From the NCBI RefSeq assembly GCF_001544875.2, contig NZ_FCOA02000033.1, positions 16,803 to 80,802 of the forward strand: DNA of 64,000 nucleotides, in the 5' to 3' direction. Both the position numbers and the translations under genes were made by a program. This document shows positions 1 through 7,805 of the stretch, one piece after another. The notes beneath the pieces are model-generated. The model made no database searches and had not been told where the DNA came from. It saw only the letters and a list, made by a program, of their open reading frames with translations. Every line of letters starts with the position of its first letter. Within the stretch, counting starts at the first letter, position 1. This DNA comes from Caballeronia hypogeia. Lineage in GTDB: Bacteria; Pseudomonadota; Gammaproteobacteria; Burkholderiales; Burkholderiaceae.

Positions 1-16
1 CACATGTCGTTGTCTC

Positions 17-712
17 CTAGGACAGATATGCTTCGAGCAGATTGGCTTCGCCACGCAGCGCTTCGACGGTGCCGTGCGACACGATCGAGCCGCGTTTGAG
101 CACGTACGCGTAGTCGCATACCGAAAGCGCGATCTCCGCGTTCTGCTCGACGAGGAGAATGGCCTGACCTTGCCTGTGCAGCCGCACGATGGCGTCGAAC
201 ACCTGATCGACGACGGAGGGCGCGAGGCCCATCGACGGCTCGTCGAGCACCAGCATGCGCGGATCGGTCATCAGCGCGCGGCCGATGGCGAGCATCTGCT
301 GCTCGCCGCCGCTCATGAGTCCGGCGATCTGGCGGCGCCGCTCCTTGAGCCGCGGAAACAGCTCATAGACGCGCGCCAGCATGTCGGCCTCGTTGCCGCG
401 GCCCGCGTAGGCGCTCAGCGCGAGATTCTCTTCCACGGAGAGCGGCGCGACCACGAGCCGCCCTTCCGGCACGATCGCGAGCCCGCGCCGCACAACCTGA
501 TGCAGCGAGAGGCTGGAGATCTCCTGATCGTTCAGGCGGATCGAACCGCGTATCGGACGATGCATGCCCGCCACGCTCTTGAGCGTGGTCGATTTGCCCG
601 CCCCGTTTGCGCCGAGCAGCGCAACCATCTTCGAGGCGCCCACCTCGAAACTGATGTCGCTGACTGCGCGAATGGCGCCGTAACTAGCTTGAAGTCCGGA
701 AACGGTTAGCAT
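17..712 (-). CDS. livF: ABC transporter ATPase, LivF type
   Basis: Second ATPase of a branched-chain-amino-acid type (HAAT) ABC importer; it powers uptake through LivH/LivM at the inner membrane. The Walker A motif GANGAGKST is at residues 34-42, with signature MSGGEQQ and Walker B VLDEPSMGL. I place the start at the ATG at 712, with GGAAAA just upstream, giving 231 aa, the usual LivF length; an in-frame TTG at 727 is the alternative. The start lies inside the 3' end of the preceding livG, which implies translational coupling. It is the last gene of the transporter operon. The substrate cannot be read from the ATPase. Confidence 0.93.
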   Translation of the reverse strand: MLTVSGLQASYGAIRAVSDISFEVGASKMVALLGANGAGKSTTLKSVAGMHRPIRGSIRLNDQEISSLSLHQVVRRGLAIVPEGRLVVAPLSVEENLALSAYAGRGNEADMLARVYELFPRLKERRRQIAGLMSGGEQQMLAIGRALMTDPRMLVLDEPSMGLAPSVVDQVFDAIVRLHRQGQAILLVEQNAEIALSVCDYAYVLKRGSIVSHGTVEALRGEANLLEAYLS

Positions 713-1583
713 CGTCGGATTTTCCAAAATAAGCTTCTTTCACCTGCGGATGCGACATGCATTCCTGCGGCGTGCCATTCGCGAGCAGACGGCCGAAGTT
801 CATCACCGTCACGTGTTCGCAGAAGTCCATCACCAGACGCACGTTGTGCTCGATCATCAGCACGGCGAGGCCCGCGTCCTTGAGTTCGTGCACGAGACGG
901 CCGATGTCGGTCGCTTCCTGCATGTTCATGCCGGCCGTCGGTTCGTCGAGCAGCAGCAGGCGCGGATTCGTCGCCAGCGCACGCGCGATTTCCACGCGCC
1001 GCTGTTCGCCATACGAGAGCGTTTCGGCGAGCACGTCGGCGCGGTGCGCGAGGCCTACGCGTTCGAGCAGTTCCAGCGCATTCGCGCGCGCCTGCTTGCC
1101 GATCGCACGCGATTTCGGCAGGCCGAGGAACGCACCGAGCATCGATGCGCCCGAGCGCGCGAAGTAGCCCGACATGACCTGCTGCAAGGTCGTCATGCCG
1201 CTGAAGAGCCGGATGTTCTGATACGTGCGCGCGATGCCGAGCAAGGCGATCTTGTGCGCGGGCAGCCGCTGAATCTCGGCGCCCTCGAATTCGACCGTGC
1301 CCGTATCGCATTGCAGAAGGCCGCTGATCAGGCTGACGGTCGTGGTCTTGCCCGCGCCGTTCGGCCCCATCAGTCCGACGACGCTGCCGGGCGCGACGGA
1401 GAGCGCCATTTCGGAGACGGCCGCGATGCCGCCGAAGCGCTTGGTGAGTCCTTGCACCTTGAGCAAGGGCGCGCGCTGCGACGACGCGTGATCGCCCTGA
1501 CGCGCGGTGACCGACGTGACGCTGCCATGCGCCTGATGCGCCGCGGCGCGGTTCAAGGGCATTGAAGATTGACTGCTCGTCAT
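684..1583 (-). CDS. livG: ABC transporter ATPase, LivG type
   Basis: First ATPase of the HAAT importer, 299 aa. Walker A GPNGAGKTT, signature LSYGEQRR, Walker B LLLLDEPTAGMN and the family-typical C-terminal ATP-binding extension are all visible. Its ATG overlaps the TGA of livM in an ATGA arrangement, which fixes the start. The first roughly 40 residues (Ser/Gln/Ala-rich, up to about APLLKVQGL) are a low-complexity extension that most LivG proteins lack. The same frame stays open far upstream over livM and livH, but that part is Arg/His-rich and is antisense-like noise of high-GC DNA. Confidence 0.93.
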   Translation of the reverse strand: MTSSQSSMPLNRAAAHQAHGSVTSVTARQGDHASSQRAPLLKVQGLTKRFGGIAAVSEMALSVAPGSVVGLMGPNGAGKTTTVSLISGLLQCDTGTVEFEGAEIQRLPAHKIALLGIARTYQNIRLFSGMTTLQQVMSGYFARSGASMLGAFLGLPKSRAIGKQARANALELLERVGLAHRADVLAETLSYGEQRRVEIARALATNPRLLLLDEPTAGMNMQEATDIGRLVHELKDAGLAVLMIEHNVRLVMDFCEHVTVMNFGRLLANGTPQECMSHPQVKEAYFGKSDDANRFRTSS

Positions 1584-2452
1584 GACGTCGCGACCTCGCT
1601 GGTTTTTTGCGCGCGGCGGCGCAGGCGCGCATCCGGATCGATCAGTCCGCGCGGCAGGAAAAGCATGATCAGCAGCAGCACGACACCGTTGGCCGCATCC
1701 TGCAGCGACGGCACGATCGACTGCGCGAGGATCGGCAACGCCGTGAACACCGCCGCGCCGACCACCGCGCCGAGCCAGTGATACGAACCGCCGAGCACCA
1801 CCGACGCGACCACGGTAAAGGCGACGTTGATGAAGTACGTGTCGGGCGAGATGAACTGCAATGTCATCGCCATCAGCACGCCGCCGAGCCCGCCGACCGC
1901 GCCCGAGATCACGAAAGCGATCGTCTGGATGCGGCGCGGCGGAATGCCGAGGCTCGACGCCACCGCCTGATCCTCGCGCACCGCGCGCGATGCGATGCCG
2001 AACCATGACGTCGAGAGCCGCCAGAAGATGAACATCACGAGCGCGCAGATGATCGCGAGCCAGCCGAGCGAGATGTTCGTCGGCAACGCGATGCCGTTCA
2101 CGCCGCCCGTCAGCGACGGCACGTTGACGACGATCACGCGCGTGATCAGCACAAGGGCGAGCGTGGCGAGCGCCATCCAGTGACTTTCGAGGCGCAGGAA
2201 AATCGCCGCGATCACATACGAGAGCACCGCGCCCGCGAGCGTCGCCGCGACGATCGCCATCCACGGCTCGATTCCGGTTTGCAGCAACAGCCGCGAGCCG
2301 ATGAAGCCGCCGATCGCCGCATACGACACCGTGGCGAAACTGAGCACGCCGCAGCCGAGCACCACGTAGGTGCTGAGCGCGAGCACCGCGTTGACCAGCG
2401 CGAAGGCGATCGTGCCCTGGAACGACGAGAAGAAATCGAAAAGGACATTCAT
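1580..2452 (-). CDS. livM: ABC transporter permease, LivM type
   Basis: Integral membrane permease (290 aa) of the HAAT family, with about eight or nine hydrophobic segments and the conserved loop SRAVREDQAVASSLGIPPRRIQ that couples to the ATPase. It pairs with LivH to form the translocation path. It lies 6 nt after livH and overlaps livG by 4 nt, so it is firmly within the operon. The C-terminus RGLIDPDARLRRR is typical of the family. Confidence 0.93.
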   Translation of the reverse strand: MNVLFDFFSSFQGTIAFALVNAVLALSTYVVLGCGVLSFATVSYAAIGGFIGSRLLLQTGIEPWMAIVAATLAGAVLSYVIAAIFLRLESHWMALATLALVLITRVIVVNVPSLTGGVNGIALPTNISLGWLAIICALVMFIFWRLSTSWFGIASRAVREDQAVASSLGIPPRRIQTIAFVISGAVGGLGGVLMAMTLQFISPDTYFINVAFTVVASVVLGGSYHWLGAVVGAAVFTALPILAQSIVPSLQDAANGVVLLLIMLFLPRGLIDPDARLRRRAQKTSEVATS

Positions 2453-2458
2453 GGTTTC

Positions 2459-3346
2459 TTACGCCCGGGAGGTGGCGACGCCGCCGAACAGACCTCGCGG
2501 CCGGACCAGCAGGAAGACGAGCAGCAAGGCGTAGGTGATGCCGTCGCGCAAGCCGGAGGACAGGTATTGCGCCGTCATCACTTCGAGCACGCCGAGCAGC
2601 ACGCCGGCGATGGCCGTGCCGCGCACGTCCTCGTAACCGCCCACCACGACGGCGGAAAAGCCCTTGAGCAGCAGACCTTCGCCGAGCGTGAAGGACACGT
2701 TCTGCGTCGAGATGCCGGCGAGCACGCCCGCCGCCGCCGACAGCGCGCCCGACAAGGCCGCCGTGAAGAACACGATGCGCTTCGAGTCGACCCCGCCGAT
2801 GGCCGCCGCGGTCTGGTTCCAGCCCACCGCGCGCATCGCCGCGCCGAAGCGCGTCTTGCGGATCAGGAAGTAGAGACCCGTGGACAGCACCAGCATGAAG
2901 ATCACCGTGATGACCTGCATGGCCGGCACCGGCACGCCGCCGATGTCGAAAATGGCGAGCGGATAGCTCTCGCGCGGGAAGCTCAGGCTCTGCTGGCCGG
3001 TGGCCATGCCCGCCAGGCTGTCGAGAATGATCCAGCACGCGATGCTCGTGATCAGCGCGCCGAGCATGCCGCTATTGCGTTTGCGCAGCGGCTGGAACGC
3101 CACCTGATCCACCACCAGCGCAAGCGCGCCGCCGCATACGACGCCGAACAGCATCGCCATCGGGAAGGTGAAGCCGAATTGTTCGACCGACCATAAGGCC
3201 GCAATCGCGCCCCAGGTGGCATACGTGCCATGCGCCGCGTTGAGAATGCCGAGCGTGGCGAACACGAGCCCGAATCCCAGCCCGAAGATTGCGTAGAGCG
3301 AGCCAAGCGCTATGCCGTTGGCAAGCTGTTCGAATAGAAGCTGCAT
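2459..3346 (-). CDS. livH: ABC transporter permease, LivH type
   Basis: Permease of 295 aa, starting MQLLFEQLANGIALGSLYAIFGLGFGLVFATLGILN, an N-terminal pattern diagnostic of LivH. Several transmembrane segments follow, and the coupling loop reads GAAMRAVGWNQTAAAIGGVDSKRI. It starts 14 nt after the binding-protein gene and is followed at 6 nt by livM. The 3' end RPRGLFGG matches the family. The operon order K-H-M-G-F is the canonical one. Confidence 0.94.
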   Translation of the reverse strand: MQLLFEQLANGIALGSLYAIFGLGFGLVFATLGILNAAHGTYATWGAIAALWSVEQFGFTFPMAMLFGVVCGGALALVVDQVAFQPLRKRNSGMLGALITSIACWIILDSLAGMATGQQSLSFPRESYPLAIFDIGGVPVPAMQVITVIFMLVLSTGLYFLIRKTRFGAAMRAVGWNQTAAAIGGVDSKRIVFFTAALSGALSAAAGVLAGISTQNVSFTLGEGLLLKGFSAVVVGGYEDVRGTAIAGVLLGVLEVMTAQYLSSGLRDGITYALLLVFLLVRPRGLFGGVATSRA

Positions 3347-3360
3347 CGATGCTCTCCGTG

Positions 3361-4518
3361 CTATTTCGCGGGCGCCCAGGCCACGAGATTGCCGTCAGAC
3401 GTGCGGTTGACGATCAGCGTGCCCCTGGTCGTCGCCTGGCCCGCCACCATTTCTTCGGAGCCGTAGACCGTGTGCTCGATCGTCTTGATCTTCGCGAGCG
3501 CTTCGGCAAGCTGCTCGCGCGTCGGCGTGCCGCTCAGCGACTTCAAACCCTGCGCGACGAACCAGACGACCTGATAGCCCTGCGCCGAATAGATGTCGGG
3601 CGTCGCGCCGAAGCGCTTCTGGTAGTCGCTCGCGAAAGCCTTTGCTTCCGGCGAGCTCGAGAGCGAGTCCGAGAAGCTGATCGGATACGGCACGCCCACC
3701 AGCGCGGAACCCATCTTCTTGAAGACCGAAGCCGGCGACACCACGTCCGTCGTCACGATGGTCTTCTTGTAGCCGCGATCGCGAAGCGCGGTGATCGCGC
3801 CGGTCGCCGCGCCCTGCGTCGCGTAGACGAGGATCATGTCGGCGTTCATCGCCATCGCCTGCGTCGCGGCGGCGGTGAAGTCGGTGTCGCGCGTCAGCAC
3901 GTTGACCACGCCCGTCGTCTTCACGCCCTGCGCTTCGAGCGCGTGGCGCGTGTCTTCCATGCGGCCCTTGAAGGCGTCGTTATCCGACGTGAGGATGTAG
4001 GCGGCGCTCTTCAGATTGAGCTTCTTGCTGACGTCCACGCCCGTCGCCACGTCCTGCGGCCCCGGCAGGATCGTCATGTTGTAGATCCACGGCGGCTGCG
4101 GCAGGCCCGGACCCGTCGCGCCGAAAATCACCAGCGGGACCTTGCCGCTGGTCACGACCGGCTTCAGCGCATTCGCCACCGGCGAGAGAATGCAGCAGCT
4201 CGTCGCGATCACCGAGCGGTCGCCGATGAACTGGCGCATCGCCTGAATCGCGCGCGCCGCGTCGCTCGCGCTTTCCTTGCCGTCGAGCGCCATGGTCGCG
4301 CTGGCGCCGAGATAATGCTTCGCGTTGATTTCACTCAGCGCGAGCTGCGCGCCGTTCCAGTAAGACTGCCCCGCGTATGCCAGCGGTCCGGTGTTTTCCG
4401 TGACGAAGCCGATCTTGTAGACGCCGGCCGCGGGCTCGGCCTTGACCGTCTGTCCGTGCAAGGCCGCCGCTGCGAGAAGCGGAGCGAGTATCTTGAAGCC
4501 GCCAGAAAAATGTCTCAT
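3361..4518 (-). CDS. Periplasmic substrate-binding protein, LivK / Peripla_BP_6 type
   Basis: Secreted binding protein of 385 aa with a Sec-type signal peptide (about residues 1-27, cleavage near VKA). The mature part begins YKIGFVTENTGPLAYAGQ, the usual start of the Peripla_BP_6 fold, and the segments NGAQLALSEINAK and YSAQGYQVVWFVAQGL agree. It is the first gene of the liv-type operon. The linkage to acyl-CoA dehydrogenase and kinase genes suggests a short organic acid or related catabolite rather than leucine, but the ligand is not readable. By eye it has about 9 internal Met and 2 Cys, a useful contrast to the Met/Cys-poor binding proteins downstream. Confidence 0.9.
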   Translation of the reverse strand: MRHFSGGFKILAPLLAAAALHGQTVKAEPAAGVYKIGFVTENTGPLAYAGQSYWNGAQLALSEINAKHYLGASATMALDGKESASDAARAIQAMRQFIGDRSVIATSCCILSPVANALKPVVTSGKVPLVIFGATGPGLPQPPWIYNMTILPGPQDVATGVDVSKKLNLKSAAYILTSDNDAFKGRMEDTRHALEAQGVKTTGVVNVLTRDTDFTAAATQAMAMNADMILVYATQGAATGAITALRDRGYKKTIVTTDVVSPASVFKKMGSALVGVPYPISFSDSLSSSPEAKAFASDYQKRFGATPDIYSAQGYQVVWFVAQGLKSLSGTPTREQLAEALAKIKTIEHTVYGSEEMVAGQATTRGTLIVNRTSDGNLVAWAPAK

Positions 4519-5012
4519 GGTCTTTCTTGTGGTCGATTATCGAGTTTTCGCTGATGCCGATTTGACGCCGCGTTGATGCAATTCGTCGGCACGAGTCGCC
4601 ACCGCACCCTGCGCAGTGCGGGTGTTCGCTGGAAAAAGATTGAAGGTCAGGCGCGCAGGGTAAGCACTGGCTGCGCGTCGCGTCTGCCGTGTGAACGGCT
4701 ACCCATCGCGGCGAAGCATTCGCTCGCTCGCGTGGTCAGCCGGGACCGCACTGACTTCGGTGCTCTCATTAGAGCTTTTGCGGCGCGGGAGCATGCACCG
4801 GACTAACCCCTATTTTTTCCACATTGTGGCGGTAACCTTCGTGTGACTGAACGAACCAGTTAGCCAAACATCGCCAAAAGCGTGCGTTGCACGCATCCGG
4901 ACGATGCGCCGATGTGGCCCTGCAAGGCGCGCACGCGGTCGTCGAAAGTAAAACAGAGGGATGTGAAATCCGGACGAACGTCCGGACCGGAGTGTCTGAC
5001 CGGCTGCGCGCG
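4519..5012. promoter_or_regulatory. Intergenic region upstream of the liv-type operon
   Basis: A 494-base stretch between the start of the binding-protein gene and the stop of the GntR gene. Small open frames here have no recognisable domains or good ribosome sites, so I call none. It must hold the liv operon promoter. CCACATTGTGG near 4819 is a short dyad and a possible operator half-site. A strong hairpin near 4969 is listed separately. Confidence 0.5.
4969..4986 (-). terminator. Hairpin after the GntR gene, possible terminator
   Basis: TCCGGACG / CGTCCGGA is a perfect 8-base inverted repeat around AA. On the minus strand it lies 26 nt after the gntR stop and is followed by TTTCAC, so a weak intrinsic terminator is the simplest reading. 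An operator dyad is the alternative. Confidence 0.5.
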
Positions 5013-5711
5013 TCAGTCCTGCGGCTGCGCCGCGAGTTCGTCGATGAGCTCGCGCACATGGCGCACGTGCTGCACGCCCGCGCGCTCGGCTTCCTTGCTG
5101 TTGCCGGCGAGCACGGCCTGGCCGATCTTCGCGTAATCGGCGATGCGCAGCGCGGTGAGGTTCAGCGGACGGAACTGCGCATGCACGATATGCAGTTGCA
5201 CCGCCGGAAACATGCGGTTCAGTTCGCTGTTCTCCGCCAGCTCCAGCAAGGTGCGATAGAACCGCCGCCGCAGCCGCCCGAACGCTTCGGGATCGCTCGA
5301 GGGCATGAAGGCGTCGAGCTCCTCGAGCACGTTTTCGAGCTGCATCGCGTTGGGCGAGAGGCGCGCATTGCGCGCGGCGACGCGCGCGAGCAGACCGGTC
5401 AGCAACTCCGCCACCTCCAGTACGTCGTGGGTTTCCTGCAGGCTCAGCGAGCGGATCGACGCGCCACGATTACGGTTCAGATCGACGATGCCGTCCGCCG
5501 CGAGCCGCTGCAGCGCCTCGCGCACCGAGTTGCGTCCGACCTCGAAGAAATCGGCTAGATCGCCCTCGACGAGCCGCTGCCCCGGCACGAAGCTGCCGCG
5601 TTCGAGCCCCCGCGCGATGCCTTGATAAACGAGCTGAGTCGCGCTGACCGGTGGCGACTGGATCACGCCGGCCGCGGGCGCCGAGGCCGCGAGCGCTTTT
5701 TTCTTGAACAT
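5013..5711 (-). CDS. GntR-family transcriptional regulator, FadR/FCD subgroup
   Basis: Regulator of 232 aa. The N-terminal winged helix reads LVYQGIARGLERGSFVPGQRL..VEGDLADFFEVGRNSVREALQRLAADGIV. The C-terminal all-helical FCD effector domain runs from about residue 100. In this family the FCD pocket binds a small organic acid, often with a metal, which releases DNA. It stands between the liv-type transporter and the divergent SDR operon and most likely controls both. The first roughly 25 residues (Lys/Ala/Pro-rich) are variable. Confidence 0.9.
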   Translation of the reverse strand: MFKKKALAASAPAAGVIQSPPVSATQLVYQGIARGLERGSFVPGQRLVEGDLADFFEVGRNSVREALQRLAADGIVDLNRNRGASIRSLSLQETHDVLEVAELLTGLLARVAARNARLSPNAMQLENVLEELDAFMPSSDPEAFGRLRRRFYRTLLELAENSELNRMFPAVQLHIVHAQFRPLNLTALRIADYAKIGQAVLAGNSKEAERAGVQHVRHVRELIDELAAQPQD

Positions 5712-5821
5712 GGAAAGGACCGTGACTGCGCGATGTTTTGATGACGGTCGTGATTATAGCCTCACACAATCCTATATTATTGCCCTACAATCCAATCCGA
5801 CATAATGATGGGGAGACAACG
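5712..5821. promoter_or_regulatory. Divergent promoter region between gntR and the SDR operon
   Basis: An AT-rich patch in a GC-rich neighbourhood. It contains a direct repeat ACAATCC (about 5766 and 5787), a CAAT..ATTG dyad (5767-5782) and a TATATT that could serve as a -10 box. The GntR neighbour makes this the best place for its operator. The exact bases bound cannot be assigned by eye. Confidence 0.45.
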
Positions 5822-6574
5822 TTGGACAAGATCTTCGCTTTGGAGGGGAAAAAAGCGCTCGTCACGGGAGCATCGAGCGGGCTCGGCGCGCATTTCGCGA
5901 AGGTGCTGGCGCAAGCCGGCGCGGAAGTCGTGATCGCCGCGCGCCGCACGGAAGCGCTCGACCGCCTCGCGGACGAAATCCGCGCATCCGGCGGCAAGGT
6001 CGCGACCCAGGCGCTCGACGTCACGGATACGGCCTCGCGCGACGCAGCGTTCGCCGCCTGCGGCCGGCTCGACGTGCTGATCAACAACGCGGGCATCGTC
6101 CGCGAGAATGCCGCGCTCAAACAAAGCGAGGCGGACTGGGACGCGGTGCTCGACACCAATCTGCGCGGCTGCTTCTTCATGGCGCAGGGCGCGGCCCGGC
6201 TGATGCGCGAGGGCGGCGGCGGTTCGATCGTCAATATCGCGTCGATTCTGGGCTTGCGGCAGGCGGGCGGCGTGCTGCCCTATGCGGTGTCGAAAGCGGG
6301 CGTGATCCAGATGACGGCCACGCTCGCGCTCGAACTCGCGCGCTATGGCGTTCGCGTAAACGCCATAGCGCCGGGCTATTTCAATACGGAAATCAACGCG
6401 GACTTCTGGGATTCGAGCGCGGGACAGGCGCTCATCCAGCGGATTCCGCAACGGCGGCTGGGCGAGCTGCCTGATCTGAACGGACCGCTGCTGCTGCTCG
6501 CGTCCGATGCATCGCGTTACATGTCGGGCGTCACGCTCGCCGTCGATGGCGGTCATCTCGTCGCCTCGCTCTGA
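5822..6574 (+). CDS. SDR-family NAD(P)-dependent oxidoreductase
   Basis: Short-chain dehydrogenase of 250 aa. The cofactor motif TGASSGLG is at residues 15-22, NNAGIV follows, and the catalytic set is completed by Ser in NIASILG and YAVSK. The C-terminus SGVTLAVDGGH is typical of the FabG-like classical SDRs. I use the TTG at 5822 because GGGGAGA lies just upstream and the protein then begins LEGKKALVTG at the normal distance; the in-frame ATG at 5738 lies in the divergent promoter. It is the first gene of the SDR-ACAD-kinase operon and probably oxidises or reduces a hydroxyacyl intermediate. Confidence 0.88.
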   Translation: MDKIFALEGKKALVTGASSGLGAHFAKVLAQAGAEVVIAARRTEALDRLADEIRASGGKVATQALDVTDTASRDAAFAACGRLDVLINNAGIVRENAALKQSEADWDAVLDTNLRGCFFMAQGAARLMREGGGGSIVNIASILGLRQAGGVLPYAVSKAGVIQMTATLALELARYGVRVNAIAPGYFNTEINADFWDSSAGQALIQRIPQRRLGELPDLNGPLLLLASDASRYMSGVTLAVDGGHLVASL

Positions 6575-6602
6575 CACACGCGGCTCTATCAAAGGAAAGT
6601 CC

Positions 6603-7805
6603 ATGGCAAGCATGAATCTGGTGAAGACCGAACGCGGCGCGGCGCTCGCTGCGCGCGTCGAAGCGTTCGTTCGCAACGTCGTCATTCAGTACGAGAACGA
6701 TCCGCGCCGCGACCGGCACGGCCCGTCCGAGGAACTCGTCGCCGAACTGCGCGAACGCGCGCGCGAGGCGGGGCTGCTCACGCCGCACATCCTGGCCGAC
6801 GGCTCGCATCTGACGCAGCTCGAAACGGCGGCGGTGCTCAAGCGCGCCGGCCTTTCGCCGCTCGGGCCGGTCGCCGTGAACGTCGCGGCGCCGGACGAAG
6901 GCAACATGTTCCTGATCGGCGCGATCGGCACGCCGGCGCAGAAGGACCGTTTCCTCGCGCCGCTCGTCGCGGGCCGCGCGCGCTCGGCGTTCTTCATGAC
7001 CGAGCCGGCCGCCGACAACGGGGCGGGCTCCGATCCGTCGATGCTGCGCACCAGCGCGCGGCGCGACGGCGACGACTGGGTCATCGACGGCAGGAAGGCG
7101 TTCATCACCGGCGCGGTCGGCGCGAAGGTGGGCATCGTCATGGCGCGCACCGGTCCGGCCGATGCGGTGCGCGCAACCATGTTCCTCGTCGGGTTGCCGA
7201 ATCCGGCCATTCGCATCGAGCGCATTCTCGACACCATCGACAGTTCGTCGCCGGGCGGCCACTCGATCGTCGTCATCGACAATCTGCGCGTGCGCGCGGA
7301 TCAGGTGCTGGGCGAAGTCGATGAAGGTTTCCGTTATGCGCAGGTGCGGCTTGCGCCCGCGCGTCTGTCGCATTGCATGCGCTGGCACGGCGCGGCGACG
7401 CGCGCGCATGAAATCGCCAGCGCCTATGCGTGCCGCCGTCAGGCGTTCGGCAAGCCGCTCATCGATCACGAGGGCGTCGGCTTCATGCTCGCCGATAACG
7501 TCGCCGACCTGCAGCAGGCCGAGCTCATGATCGACTGGTGCGCGGAAGTGCTCGACAGCGGCTCGCGCGGCACGCTGGAGAGCTCGATCGCGAAGTCGTC
7601 GGTGTCGGAAGCGCTGTATCGCGTGGCCGATCGCTGCGTGCAGATCATGGGCGGCACCGGCGTGTCGGGCGACACGCTCGTCGAGCTGATCTTCCGCGAA
7701 TTGCGCGCGTTCCGCATCTACGACGGCCCGACCGAAGTGCACAAATGGTCGATCGCAAAGCACATCAAGCGTCAGCATTCCGACTCGCACGGGAAAAGCG
7801 CATGA
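6603..7805 (+). CDS. Acyl-CoA dehydrogenase, ACAD10/11-like
   Basis: FAD enzyme of 400 aa with the acyl-CoA dehydrogenase fold: N-terminal helical part, FFMTEPAADNGAGSDP before the beta domain, and the C-terminal helices with RQAFGKPLIDHEGVGFMLAD and QIMGGTGVSGDT. The position where many family members carry the catalytic YEGT motif reads IYDGPTEVHKWSIA, so Asp stands in place of Glu. A YDGP-EVH ending is what I associate with the ACAD10/11 branch, which works with a kinase. The ATG at 6603 follows AAAGGAAAG, and the stop overlaps the kinase start (ATGA). It is rich in Met and Cys compared with the sulfur-island enzymes. Confidence 0.9.
   Translation: MASMNLVKTERGAALAARVEAFVRNVVIQYENDPRRDRHGPSEELVAELRERAREAGLLTPHILADGSHLTQLETAAVLKRAGLSPLGPVAVNVAAPDEGNMFLIGAIGTPAQKDRFLAPLVAGRARSAFFMTEPAADNGAGSDPSMLRTSARRDGDDWVIDGRKAFITGAVGAKVGIVMARTGPADAVRATMFLVGLPNPAIRIERILDTIDSSSPGGHSIVVIDNLRVRADQVLGEVDEGFRYAQVRLAPARLSHCMRWHGAATRAHEIASAYACRRQAFGKPLIDHEGVGFMLADNVADLQQAELMIDWCAEVLDSGSRGTLESSIAKSSVSEALYRVADRCVQIMGGTGVSGDTLVELIFRELRAFRIYDGPTEVHKWSIAKHIKRQHSDSHGKSA

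Noticed and set aside
1584..3038. Upstream part of the livG frame, which stays open across livM and livH
   Set aside because: Arg- and His-rich composition and full overlap with certain permease genes. The ATGA junction at 1583 fixes the livG start.
4573..5136. Small open frames in the gap before the liv-type operon
   Set aside because: No ribosome site, biased composition and no family resemblance.
5738..5821. Upstream ATG for the SDR gene at 5738
   Set aside because: It would translate the AT-rich divergent promoter into a non-conserved leader. The TTG at 5822 has GGGGAGA in front and gives the family N-terminus.
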